Positions 27,298-35,439 of a stretch of 64,000 bases of DNA are shown piece by piece (position 1 is the first letter of the stretch; each line of letters opens with the position of its first letter). The notes below the pieces were generated by a model. The model searched no databases. It was given only the letters and a program-made list of their open reading frames with translations, and was not told the DNA's origin. A program made the translations under genes and the position numbers. Origin of the DNA: Allobosea robiniae (GTDB taxonomy: Bacteria > Pseudomonadota > Alphaproteobacteria > Rhizobiales > Beijerinckiaceae); assembly GCF_900102525.1 (NCBI RefSeq), contig NZ_FNBZ01000004.1, positions 310,001-374,000 on the forward strand. Direction: 5' to 3'.

Positions 27298-28406
27298 TGC
27301 TCGACAGACGCTCGCTGATCCTGGGCGGCTTGAGCCTGCCGGTGCTGCCCGCCATGGCCGCCGCGCCGGTCGTCGCCACCGATGTCCTCGGCCGCACCGT
27401 CAAGCTCGCCGCGCCGGCGAAGCGCATCGTGCTGGCGCAGGGCCGCCAGCTCAATGCGCTCGGCCTGATCCATCCCGATCCCGTCAGCATCCTCGCCGGC
27501 TGGGGCAGCGATCTCGAACGGCAGAACCCGGACGGGCTCGCCCGCTATCGGGCACGCTTCCCGGCCATCAATGCGCTCTCGCTCGTCGGCGACGGCGGGA
27601 CGGCTGCCGGGTTTTCGCTGGAAAAGGCAATCGCACTCGGCCCTGATCTCGTCGTGGTCAGCAAATCACTCGCCGGAACACGCCGTGGCCCCGGCGATCT
27701 CGTCGAGAAGCTGGAAGCCGCCGGCATTCCCGTCGCGGTCGTCGATTTCTTCCTGGAGCCGCTGCGCGACACCGTGCCGAGTCTCAGGGCGCTCGGCATC
27801 CTCACCGGGCAGCAAGAGCAGGCGGAAAAGCTGATCGCCTTCTACGAGGAGCGGATGAGGCGGATCGCGGGCCGGGTCGCGGACGCGAAGCGCCCCTCCG
27901 TCTTCATCCACGCCCATGCCGGCGGCTACGATTGCTGCATGACGGCCGGGCAGGGCACGTTCAACGAATTCATCCAGGCCGCCGGCGGGCGCAACATCGC
28001 CGCCGCGATGCTGCCGGGCGCGACGGGGCAGATCGGTCTCGAACAGCTGATCGGTGCTGACCCGGATGTCTATATCGCGACCGGCGGCACGCATCTGGCC
28101 AAGCTCGGCGGGCTCGTGCTCGGCCTCGGCGTCAGCGAGACCGACGCGGCCGCGAGCTTCGCCAAGCTGCTGGGCACGCCGTCGCTCAAGATGCTCAGCG
28201 CCATCGAGAAGCGCCGCGCCTTCGGCTTCTGGCACCTGTTCAACGACACCCCGCTGCATGTCGTCGCGATCGAGGTTCTCGCGAAATGGCTCCATCCGGA
28301 GCGCTTCGCCGATATCGACCCGGCCGCGACGCTTGCCGAGGGCGCCCGCTTCTCGGCGATCCCGCTCGACGGGACGCTGTGGATCGCGGCGGCGCCCAAG
28401 CCCTGA
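27294..28406 (+). CDS. Iron-siderophore ABC substrate-binding protein (paralogue 1)
   Basis: A 370-residue class III (FecB/FhuD-like) periplasmic binding protein with a Tat-like or Sec signal (DRRSLILGGLSLPVLPAMAAA). It has TDVLGRTVKLAAPAKRIVLA, IALGPDLVVVSKSL, RNIAAAMLPGATGQIGLEQL and ADPDVYIATGG. Residues IVLAQGRQLNALGL, LAGWGSDL and a Cys-Cys pair (Cys214-Cys215 in GGYDCCMTAG) are shared with the binding protein at 33090-34226. It is coupled by ATGA to the esterase gene. No permease follows on this strand, so it may use the permease and ATPase at 31.2-33.1 kb. Confidence 0.9.
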   Translation: MMLDRRSLILGGLSLPVLPAMAAAPVVATDVLGRTVKLAAPAKRIVLAQGRQLNALGLIHPDPVSILAGWGSDLERQNPDGLARYRARFPAINALSLVGDGGTAAGFSLEKAIALGPDLVVVSKSLAGTRRGPGDLVEKLEAAGIPVAVVDFFLEPLRDTVPSLRALGILTGQQEQAEKLIAFYEERMRRIAGRVADAKRPSVFIHAHAGGYDCCMTAGQGTFNEFIQAAGGRNIAAAMLPGATGQIGLEQLIGADPDVYIATGGTHLAKLGGLVLGLGVSETDAAASFAKLLGTPSLKMLSAIEKRRAFGFWHLFNDTPLHVVAIEVLAKWLHPERFADIDPAATLAEGARFSAIPLDGTLWIAAAPKP

Positions 28407-28417
28407 CGGAGACGACC

Positions 28418-29524
28418 ATGCTGGCCACCTCGACCCGGATCGCGCTCGCCAACCCGGCGGGCGTCCTGAAGCCGCTCTGCGAGCATCTCGTCGAGCATGA
28501 GGCCGTCATCACGGAACAGGGCGACACGACGCTCATCGCGCTGGACGGCAGCCACGCGCGGATCGAACTCACGACAGCCGCGCTCGATGTCCATGTCGAG
28601 GCGCCGGACCTCTCCACGCTGCTCGGCATGAAACGCGCCATCGCCAGCCACGTCATCGAATTCGCCCCGAAGGACACCACGCCGGAGATGCGCTGGACCG
28701 GCGACGGCACCGGCCCCGCCCTGCCGCCAGAATTCCGCATCCTGACGGTCACCGCCGTCGAACGGATCACGCCGCATATGGCCCGGATCCGCTTCACGGG
28801 CGAAAATCTCGCCCGCTACGACCAGATTGACGCGCTGCATGTGCGCCTTTTCATCCCCCCGGTCGGCGTGACCGAGCCGAGCTGGCCGATGGTCGGCGAT
28901 GACGGTCTGCTGCTGCCCTCGCCGGCCGAGACACGCCCGCTGGTGCGCAAGTACACGATCCGCGAGATCGACGTCGCCAACGGCACGCTCGCGCTCGATT
29001 TCGTGCTGCATGAGGATGCCGGGCCGGGCTCGGCCTTCGCGTTCCGGGCCAGGGCCGGCGACCGGATCGGCATGGCCGGCCCCGGCGGGCGCGGCCTCAA
29101 GCCGGCCGAGCGCTATGTTTTCCTCGCCGACGAGACCGGTTTGCCCGCCGTCGCACGCATGCTGGAGAACCTGCCGGCGCAGGCCAAGGGGCAGGTTTTC
29201 ATCGAAGTCGCCGATGCCGGCGAGGAACAGCCCCTGCGCCACCCGGCCGGCATGTCGCTGACCTGGCTGCATCGCGGCGCGGCGGCGCCGGGCAGCCTAC
29301 CGCTGCTGCAGGATGCCTTCGAGACGATCGACTGGCCGGCCGACGGGCCCTCGACCTATCTCTGGGCTGCGGCGGAGCACGCCACATTCAAAGCGATCCG
29401 GGCGGCGTCGCGCGGCAAGCTCAGGCCGGAGCGCGACCAGAATCTCGTCGTCAGCTACTGGCGCGCCGGAGCCTCCGACGAGGAGCATGTCGCTGCGAAG
29501 AAGGCTGAAGCCGCGAAGGGTTGA
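28418..29524 (+). CDS. Siderophore-interacting protein with N-terminal DUF2218 domain
   Basis: A 368-residue cytoplasmic flavin-dependent ferric-siderophore reductase. Residues about 1-85 form a DUF2218 domain (ALDGSHARIELTTAALDVHV, MKRAIASHVIEFAP). The FAD-binding SIP fold follows: HMARIRFTGENLARYD, HVRLFIPP, VRKYTIREID and HEDAGPGSAFAFRARAGDRI, then the SIP C-terminal domain with FLADETGLPAVARMLENLP and TYLWAAAEHATFKAIR. The DUF2218-SIP fusion is common in rhizobia. It releases iron by reduction in the cytoplasm. It lies 11 nt after the binding-protein gene and abuts the convergent tam gene with no gap. Confidence 0.94.
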   Translation: MLATSTRIALANPAGVLKPLCEHLVEHEAVITEQGDTTLIALDGSHARIELTTAALDVHVEAPDLSTLLGMKRAIASHVIEFAPKDTTPEMRWTGDGTGPALPPEFRILTVTAVERITPHMARIRFTGENLARYDQIDALHVRLFIPPVGVTEPSWPMVGDDGLLLPSPAETRPLVRKYTIREIDVANGTLALDFVLHEDAGPGSAFAFRARAGDRIGMAGPGGRGLKPAERYVFLADETGLPAVARMLENLPAQAKGQVFIEVADAGEEQPLRHPAGMSLTWLHRGAAAPGSLPLLQDAFETIDWPADGPSTYLWAAAEHATFKAIRAASRGKLRPERDQNLVVSYWRAGASDEEHVAAKKAEAAKG

Positions 29525-30310
29525 TCAGCCCTCGCGCACCGCGACCACGAACAGGCGCGGGAAGCGCAGCAGCACCTTGCCGTCGCTCTCGACGGGGTAG
29601 TGCGGCGCGATGCGCTCGAGATAACGCGCGATGAAGCCCTGCTGCTCCTCGGCCGACAGGCGGTCGAGATAGGGCTTCAGGCCGGTGCTCTTGAACCATT
29701 CGGCGATGGCTTCGAGATTGGCCAGCGCATGGACATAGGTCGTCTGCCAGATATCGACGCGGCAGCCCGCTTGACCGAGCCAACGCCGATAGTCGCCGAA
29801 GGAGCCGATCGTGGCGCGTTCGGCCTTGGCGTTCGCGAGCTTCTCCGCCCAGGGGCCATCGGCCGCGACCTCGCGCATCGCGACATGGGAGGGCTCGTTG
29901 AGGTTGTTCGGCATCTGCACGGCCAGGCAGCCGCCTGATGTCAGCGAGCGCGCCAGACGCGGGAACAACGCGGCATGATCCGGCAGCCATTGCAGCACGG
30001 CATTGGCGAAGATCAGGTCATAGCCCGCCGCATTCGACCAGCTGTTCACGTCTCCGAGGACGAAGGAGAGGTTCGGCAGGCGCTTGCGCGCCTTCTCCAG
30101 CATGTCGGGCGAGGAATCGAGGCCCTCATTGATGGCGCGGGGGAAGCGTGCGGCGACCAGCTCCGTGCTGTTGCCGGGGCCGCAGCCGAGATCGATGCAG
30201 CGCCTGGGCTCGCTCAGCGGCACGCGGGCAAGAAGATCGGCCGGCGGGCGGGTCCGCTCGTCCTCGAAGCGCAGATATTGCGCGGCGTCCCAATCCGGCT
30301 TGGCGTTCAT
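29525..30310 (-). CDS. tam: Trans-aconitate 2-methyltransferase
   Basis: A 261-residue SAM-dependent methyltransferase. The SAM-binding motif is [65 protein letters not shown] and [15 protein letters not shown] follow the E. coli Tam sequence closely through its whole length. Tam methylates trans-aconitate, an inhibitor of aconitase. An AGGAG precedes the ATG at 30310. It is the last gene of a minus-strand run with a second methyltransferase and an iron ABC transporter; a link between aconitase, an iron-sulfur enzyme, and iron uptake is speculative. Confidence 0.93.
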   Translation of the reverse strand: MNAKPDWDAAQYLRFEDERTRPPADLLARVPLSEPRRCIDLGCGPGNSTELVAARFPRAINEGLDSSPDMLEKARKRLPNLSFVLGDVNSWSNAAGYDLIFANAVLQWLPDHAALFPRLARSLTSGGCLAVQMPNNLNEPSHVAMREVAADGPWAEKLANAKAERATIGSFGDYRRWLGQAGCRVDIWQTTYVHALANLEAIAEWFKSTGLKPYLDRLSAEEQQGFIARYLERIAPHYPVESDGKVLLRFPRLFVVAVREG

Positions 30311-30363
30311 CGCTTGCTCCTGTCGCGGCGCACTGCCTGAAGAAGCGGCGCGCTCCGCTTCTT

Positions 30364-31158
30364 CTAGCGCGAAACGGCGGCGTCGGCAGGCTTGCGCGCC
30401 AGAAGGGCAAAACGGGTCGAAGAAGCCAGCCTGATCGCGTCATGCAGGGGCGCCGCGCGCTGCTGCTCGCGCACGACCTGATGGTAATCGGCCGAGACGA
30501 TGTCGGTGAAGCCGGCTGCCGTCAGCATCGCCTCCAGGCGCGGACGGCTCAAGCCGTCCTTGAAGTAGAAGCGGCTGGTGATCGAGGCATGGGTATCGGC
30601 GTCGATCTGGTGGACGGCTGCGCCGCGCTTCGCGCGCAGCCAGGTGCCGAAGCGATTGACCAGCGCCTGCCAGCGCGTGCGGTTGACCCAGTCGCCGTCG
30701 ATGATCAGCAGGCGCCCGCCGGGGCGCAGGACACGGAACCATTCGCTGAGCGCCGCCTCCGGATCGGTCAGGGTCCAGACGAGGTGGCGGGTGATCGCCG
30801 CGTCATAGCTCGCGTCTTCATCGAGCAGGCGCTCGGCATCGCCGAGGCGGAAGCGGGCGGCCTTGCCATGCTTGGCGCGCGCGCGCTCCAGCATCGCCTC
30901 GGAGAAATCGAGCGCGGTGACGCGGTGCTTCAGCGAGAGCAGGGCACGCGTAATCTCGCCGGTTCCGCAGGCGAGGTCGAGCACGTCGAGCGGCTGCGAC
31001 CCGAAGGAATCGCCGATCAGGCGCTGAAAGGCCTTCAGCTCGCGGTCCGATTTGATCGCGTGGCCGAAGGAGAGATCGAAGCTCTCGGCCCGCGCCGACC
31101 AATAGGCGCGGATCTCTTCCTTCAGGGTGAAATTGTCGTGCGTTGAGGGAGCGGACAT
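30364..31158 (-). CDS. Class I SAM-dependent methyltransferase in iron-transport operon
   Basis: A 264-residue methyltransferase of the Methyltransf_11 type: [18 protein letters not shown] is motif [17 protein letters not shown] motif II and [20 protein letters not shown] motif III. The N-terminus has [20 protein letters not shown]. No specific acceptor can be inferred. It is 53 nt upstream of tam and 63 nt downstream of the siderophore ABC ATPase, with an intergenic palindrome between. Related methyltransferases are seen next to iron ABC transporters in Hyphomicrobiales, which suggests modification of a siderophore or of a metal-related small molecule; this is inference. Confidence 0.88.
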   Translation of the reverse strand: MSAPSTHDNFTLKEEIRAYWSARAESFDLSFGHAIKSDRELKAFQRLIGDSFGSQPLDVLDLACGTGEITRALLSLKHRVTALDFSEAMLERARAKHGKAARFRLGDAERLLDEDASYDAAITRHLVWTLTDPEAALSEWFRVLRPGGRLLIIDGDWVNRTRWQALVNRFGTWLRAKRGAAVHQIDADTHASITSRFYFKDGLSRPRLEAMLTAAGFTDIVSADYHQVVREQQRAAPLHDAIRLASSTRFALLARKPADAAVSR

Positions 31159-31176
31159 GGCTTTAGAGGCTTTCTC

Positions 31177-31220
31177 GCATTTTCTTCACGCGAACCGGTA
31201 CCCACTTCGCTCGAAAATGC
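31177..31220. repeat. 44-bp intergenic palindrome, GCATTTTC/GAAAATGC type
   Basis: Outer arms GCATTTTC (31177-31184) and GAAAATGC (31213-31220), inner arms GCGAA (31190-31194) and TTCGC (31206-31210), with the centre ACCGGTA. This palindrome type is widespread between genes of Hyphomicrobiales. It sits inside the iron operon between the ATPase and methyltransferase genes, where it may reduce downstream expression or protect the upstream mRNA. Confidence 0.7.
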
Positions 31221-31221
31221 T

Positions 31222-32007
31222 TCAGTGAACCTGAATATAGGGCTCGACCAGAAGCGTGCCCCGGGCCGAATGCTCCAGATGCACGCCGACGGCATATGTC
31301 TCCGAGACCGCCTCATGCGCAAGCACCTCGGCGGGCGCGCCGGCCTGCGCGATGCGCCCGGCATTCATCACCAGCACCCGGTCGGCGAAGCGCGCCGCAA
31401 GCGAGAGATCGTGGATCGCGACGACCGTGACGATGTCGCGCCGGCGCGTCGCCTCCCGGATCGTCGCCATGACGTCGAGCTGGCGGCGGACGTCGAGGGC
31501 ACTGGTCGGTTCGTCGAGCAGCAGAACATCCGGCTCGCGCACCAGCGCCTGGCCGATCGCGGCGAGCTGGCGCTGGCCGCCCGAGAGCGTGGCGATATCG
31601 CGCGAAGCGAAGGGGGCCAAGCCCAGCTCCTCGATCACCGCCTCGACAGCGCGGGTATCCTCGGGCGAGGCCGCAAGCGCATAGCCGCGATGCAGGCTTT
31701 TGCGCGCCAGCAGGATGATGTCGAAGACCGAGAGCGCGACGCGCGCACCGGTATCCTGCGCGAGATAGAAGACCTTGCGCGCCCGTTCGCGCTGCGAGAG
31801 CTGCGAGAGATCATGGCCGTCCAGCGCGACCGTACCGCGCTCGGGGCGAAGGAGGCCGGCGGCACAACGGAACAGGGTCGACTTGCCGGAGCCGTTGGGG
31901 CCGACCAGCGCAGCGAGCTCCCCGCGCGGCAAGGCCTGCGTGCCCAGCCCCTGCAGGATCGGTGTCGCACCATAGCGGAAATCGAGGTCGCGAATCTGCA
32001 AAGCCAT
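31222..32007 (-). CDS. Iron-siderophore ABC transporter ATP-binding protein
   Basis: A 261-residue FecE/FhuC-type ATPase. Walker A is VGPNGSGKST, the signature LSGGQRQL, Walker B VLLLDEPTSALDVRRQ, and the switch His lies in VVAIHDLSLA. It is 3 nt from the permease gene and is the only iron-uptake ATPase in the window, so it presumably energises uptake for both binding proteins of the island. Confidence 0.95.
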   Translation of the reverse strand: MALQIRDLDFRYGATPILQGLGTQALPRGELAALVGPNGSGKSTLFRCAAGLLRPERGTVALDGHDLSQLSQRERARKVFYLAQDTGARVALSVFDIILLARKSLHRGYALAASPEDTRAVEAVIEELGLAPFASRDIATLSGGQRQLAAIGQALVREPDVLLLDEPTSALDVRRQLDVMATIREATRRRDIVTVVAIHDLSLAARFADRVLVMNAGRIAQAGAPAEVLAHEAVSETYAVGVHLEHSARGTLLVEPYIQVH

Positions 32008-32010
32008 GGC

Positions 32011-33072
32011 TCAGACTCCCCTGCCGCGGATCGACATCACCAGGCTGATGAAGAAGGGCACGCCGATCAGCGCGGTGATAATGCCGATCGGATAGATCAC
32101 GCCCGGTGTGATCACCTTCGAGACGGTCGAGGCGAGCGAGAGCAGCACGGCGCTGGCGATCGTCGCCGTCGGCAGGAAGAAGCGCTGGTCCTCGCCGACG
32201 AGCAGCCGCGCGATATGCGGGCCGACGAGGCCGATGAAGCCGATGCCGCCGACGAAGGAGACCGAGACCGCCGCCAGCAGCGAGGTCGCGATCAGGATCT
32301 CCAGCCGCAGCCGGTCGACGCGAACGCCGAGGCTCTCGGCGCGCTCGTCGCCGAGGCGCAGCGCCGTCAGCGCCCAGCCGCGCATCAGGAAGAACGGCAA
32401 GGCGAGCGCGATCAGGAGAGCGGCGACGCCGACCTTCTCCCAGCTCGCGCGGGCGAGGCTGCCCAGCGTCCAGAACACGATCTGGGTGAGCTGCACCTCG
32501 TTGGAGCGGTATTGCAGCAAAGCGGTGATGGCGTTGCAGGTGAAGAGCAGGGCGATGCCGACGAGGATCATCGTCTCGGGGCTGACGCCGCGCAGCTTGG
32601 TCATGAAGAACAGCACGAGCGAGGCCGCCAGCGCGAAGATGAAGGCATTGACCGTCACGATATAAGGGCCGGCGCCGGGGATGACGCTCCAGCCGAAGAC
32701 GATCGCGACGGAGGCGCCGACCGTCGCAGCGGCGGAGACGCCGAGCGTGAACGGATCGGCCAGCGGATTGGCGAGGATGGTCTGCATGCCGGCACCGCTC
32801 AGACCGAGCATGGCGCCGACCGCCATCGCCATCAGCGCGATCGGCAGGCGCAGGTCCCAGACGATGACGGAGAGCCGCGGCGCCGCCGATTGCGGATCCA
32901 CCAGCGTGCGCAGGACATCGCCGAGCGGGAGATTGCCCGGCCCGATCGAGACATCGAGCGCCAGCGCGACGGCGAGCGCGACGACGCCGATGAGGACGAG
33001 CTTCAGCCGGCGCGCATTGCGCCGGCGATAGTCCCCGGTGGCGGTTGCCGTCATGGGCAGGGTCGCGGCCAT
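32011..33072 (-). CDS. FecCD-family iron-siderophore ABC permease
   Basis: A 353-residue permease with about ten TM helices. Family blocks: LRLPIALMAMAVGAMLGLSG and AGMQTILANPLADPFTLGVS, where the latter is strongly conserved in BtuC/FecCD proteins, then FVGGIGFIGLVGPHIARLLV and ITALIGVPFFISLV at the end. It lies between the binding-protein gene (17 nt) and the ATPase gene (3 nt). Confidence 0.95.
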   Translation of the reverse strand: MAATLPMTATATGDYRRRNARRLKLVLIGVVALAVALALDVSIGPGNLPLGDVLRTLVDPQSAAPRLSVIVWDLRLPIALMAMAVGAMLGLSGAGMQTILANPLADPFTLGVSAAATVGASVAIVFGWSVIPGAGPYIVTVNAFIFALAASLVLFFMTKLRGVSPETMILVGIALLFTCNAITALLQYRSNEVQLTQIVFWTLGSLARASWEKVGVAALLIALALPFFLMRGWALTALRLGDERAESLGVRVDRLRLEILIATSLLAAVSVSFVGGIGFIGLVGPHIARLLVGEDQRFFLPTATIASAVLLSLASTVSKVITPGVIYPIGIITALIGVPFFISLVMSIRGRGV

Positions 33073-33089
33073 CGTCGCTCAGGCCGCCG

Positions 33090-34226
33090 TCACTGGAGCC
33101 TGGCCCAGAACACGCCGGAATAGGAGATCGGCAGGAATTTTTCGTGGAATTCCTTGAAGATCGCCTCCGGATCGACGTCCTTGAACCGATCCGGATAGAA
33201 CTCCTTCGCCATGGCGAGCTCGGCGATGAAGTAATAGGGCATGTCGTAGAACTGATGGTAGAAGGCCATCACCTTCTTGCCCTGGACCGCCTTGAGCTGC
33301 TGGAAGCCCGGGCGGTTCATCAGCGCCACCAGCTGCTTCTGCACCTGCTCCGGCGTCGCGTCATAGCCGAGAGCTACAGCGGTGCTGCCGGGATTACTGC
33401 CGTACCAGTTGGCGCCGGTGAGGAAATAGACGTCCGGATTGTCGGCGAGCACCTTTTCCTGCGCGGCCTGCGCCTGGAAGGCCGAGAAGAACTGGCTGCC
33501 CCAGTTGCGACCGCCGGCCTCCTCGATGTAGCGGCCGAAATTGAACGGGCCGAAGGTGGCGCAGCACGGAAGCAGGCCGGCGGCGCGCTCGACGAAGACC
33601 ATCGGCTTCTGCTTGTCGGGGATCGAACCGACGCGGGCATAGATGCTGCGGGTCTGGCGCAGATAGTAATCAGCGAAGGCGTTCGCCTCCTTCTCGCGGC
33701 CGAGGATGCGGCCCAGCAGCTGCACGCTCGGCAGCACGTTCTGGGTCGGGTCCTGGCGGAAATCGACGAAGACGGTGGTGATCCCGGCCTTCTCGAGCTT
33801 GGCGAGCAGCCCCGTCTCCTGCGCCTTGAAGTAGTTTGAGAGGTCAAGAATGTAGACCTCGGTGCCGAGCGAGGCGATCTTCTCCATGCTGACATCGGCG
33901 GCATAGGGGTTGCCCATGTTGGCGATGTCCTTCGCCTTCGGGAATTTGGCGAGGTACTTTGCCCAAGCGCCCGGATCGTTCTCGATCAGGTCGTTGCCCC
34001 ACCCGACGACGCGCTTGAATGGGTCCTCGCGGTCCAGCATCGCCAGCGTATAAAGCTGGCGGCCCTCGCTGAGCACGATCTTCTGGGGGTCGCGGGTGAC
34101 GTTCACGACGCGACCGGCGAGATCGGTGACCTCGATCGTTTCGGCAGCGGCGGCACCCGCAAACAACACGGACGCGCCGAACAGGACGGCGGAAGACAGA
34201 CGGGCAAGCCAAAGGGGAGCGGGCAT
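33090..34226 (-). CDS. Iron-siderophore ABC substrate-binding protein (paralogue 2)
   Basis: A 378-residue periplasmic binding protein with a signal peptide ending FAGAAAAET. It has TDLAGRVVNVTRDPQKIVLS, EGRQLYTLAMLD, VVGWGNDL, LPSVQLLGRILGREKEA, AGGRNWGSQF and NPDVYFLTGANWYG. It is a diverged paralogue of the protein at 27294-28406: the GRQL, GWG-DL and adjacent Cys-Cys (Cys221-Cys222 in LLPCCATFG) are shared and placed alike. The start MPAPLWLARL at 34226 is chosen over 34268 because it opens the signal peptide. It is the first gene of the permease-ATPase operon. Confidence 0.9.
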   Translation of the reverse strand: MPAPLWLARLSSAVLFGASVLFAGAAAAETIEVTDLAGRVVNVTRDPQKIVLSEGRQLYTLAMLDREDPFKRVVGWGNDLIENDPGAWAKYLAKFPKAKDIANMGNPYAADVSMEKIASLGTEVYILDLSNYFKAQETGLLAKLEKAGITTVFVDFRQDPTQNVLPSVQLLGRILGREKEANAFADYYLRQTRSIYARVGSIPDKQKPMVFVERAAGLLPCCATFGPFNFGRYIEEAGGRNWGSQFFSAFQAQAAQEKVLADNPDVYFLTGANWYGSNPGSTAVALGYDATPEQVQKQLVALMNRPGFQQLKAVQGKKVMAFYHQFYDMPYYFIAELAMAKEFYPDRFKDVDPEAIFKEFHEKFLPISYSGVFWARLQ

Positions 34227-34311
34227 CGGAAGAGCATCCTGCCGGGAAAGATGCCCTCGCGCTAACACAGCCCGTCTTGGGACGGCAAAGTAATTCTGCT
34301 TGTTTTGAATC

Positions 34312-34335
34312 GATCTAAATTAGATCTATTCTAGA
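34312..34335. promoter_or_regulatory. Palindromic operator and Irr-type iron box upstream of siderophore ABC operon
   Basis: A perfect 15-bp palindrome GATCTAA-A-TTAGATC lies at 34312-34326. Overlapping it, ATTAGATCTATTCTAGA (34319-34335) matches the ICE consensus TTTAGAATTATTCTAAA at 13 of 17 positions. It is about 90 nt upstream of the binding-protein start, in an AT-rich island, so Irr-dependent control of iron uptake is plausible. Binding itself is not shown by sequence. Confidence 0.45.
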
Positions 34336-34394
34336 ATTCATTGAGAGTGACATCGGACCTTGAAGACGACGCCCTTGCGAATCCTATCATCGTC

Positions 34395-35435
34395 TTACTC
34401 AACCGAGGCGTTCCGGCCCTCCATCGCCTCGCGCGCCCGCACTGCGAAACGCCGGGCGAGCGGCGCGACCTCGGCCGCGTTGGCGGCCGAGGCCGTGCCG
34501 GCGCGGACCCGGTCGGCGATGCCGACGAAGATCACCGCGAAGCGGAACAGCGCGAAGACGAGATGGAAGCGCAGGAGCGGCGCCGTCGGCACGGCATGCT
34601 CGTAGTAGTGCGCAAGGAATTCGGCCTCGGCGGGAATGCCGAGCGCGGCACGGTCGAGCCCGAGGATGCCGCCATATTCGTCGGGCGCCGTGTGCCAGGG
34701 CATGGCGCAATAGCCGAGATCGGCGAGCGGGTGGCCGAGCGTCGACAATTCCCAGTCGAGGATGCCGATCACTTCGGGCTTCTCGGGATGGAAAAGCAGG
34801 TTGCCGAGCCTGAAATCGCCATGGGCGATCGAGACCTGGCCGTCATCATCGGGCAGATGCGCTGGCAGCCAATCGGCGACCGCCTCCAATTCCGGGATCG
34901 GCTCGCCCGGCGATTCCCGGAGCTGCTTGGTCCAGCGCGCGATCTGGCGCTCGAAATAGTTGCCCGGCCGACCGAAATCACCGAGGCCGACCGCGTCGGG
35001 CCTGACCGCATGCAGCTTCGCCAGCGCCTCGGCCATGCCGAGATAGAGACCATGACGCTCGGCCGGCTCCAGCCCCGGCAGAGCGCAATCATGGAAGACC
35101 CGGCCCTCCAGCCGCTCCATCAGGTAGAAGGGCGTGCCGAGCGGCTCGGGATCGGCATGGAAGAGCACGGCGCGCGGCACCGGCACGTTCGTCTTCGACA
35201 ACGCCTCGAGCACGCGGAACTCGCGGTCGATCGCATGGGCACCGCGCAAGATCGGCCCGGCCGGCTGCTTGCGCAGAACGAGGCGGCGCGTCCCCCAACC
35301 GACGAAATAGGTCGGGTTGGACTGGCCGCCGCCGATGCGTTCGAGGGCAAGCTCGCCAGCCCCGAAGCGCTCCCGCAGGAGGTTCTCCAGGGCGGCCGGA
35401 TCGAAATCGACAGTGGAAAGCGCCGGCGCTGCCAT
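34395..35435 (-). CDS. APH-family phosphotransferase (ACAD10/LvaA-like kinase)
   Basis: A 346-residue protein-kinase-fold phosphotransferase. The nucleotide site has IGGGQSNPTYFV and VLRKQP; the catalytic loop is IAHGDFRLGNLLF (His-x-Asp ... Asn) and the metal-binding Asp is in IGILDWELSTLGHPLADLGY. These are the motifs of the ACAD10/ACAD11 kinase domains and of Pseudomonas LvaA, which phosphorylate hydroxyacyl-CoA, rather than of aminoglycoside resistance kinases. It is 4 nt downstream of an acyl-CoA dehydrogenase gene, which supports a metabolic role. Confidence 0.88.
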   Translation of the reverse strand: MAAPALSTVDFDPAALENLLRERFGAGELALERIGGGQSNPTYFVGWGTRRLVLRKQPAGPILRGAHAIDREFRVLEALSKTNVPVPRAVLFHADPEPLGTPFYLMERLEGRVFHDCALPGLEPAERHGLYLGMAEALAKLHAVRPDAVGLGDFGRPGNYFERQIARWTKQLRESPGEPIPELEAVADWLPAHLPDDDGQVSIAHGDFRLGNLLFHPEKPEVIGILDWELSTLGHPLADLGYCAMPWHTAPDEYGGILGLDRAALGIPAEAEFLAHYYEHAVPTAPLLRFHLVFALFRFAVIFVGIADRVRAGTASAANAAEVAPLARRFAVRAREAMEGRNASVE

Positions 35436-35439
35436 CGCC

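Noticed and set aside
23226..34226. A siderophore biosynthesis cluster
   Set aside because: The island holds only uptake, release and regulation genes. No NRPS, NIS synthetase or 2,3-dihydroxybenzoate genes are present, so uptake of foreign or unlinked siderophores is the better reading.
34395..35435. Aminoglycoside resistance gene
   Set aside because: The APH fold is present, but the protein has the ACAD10/LvaA-like motifs and is in an operon with an acyl-CoA dehydrogenase, so a metabolic kinase is more likely.
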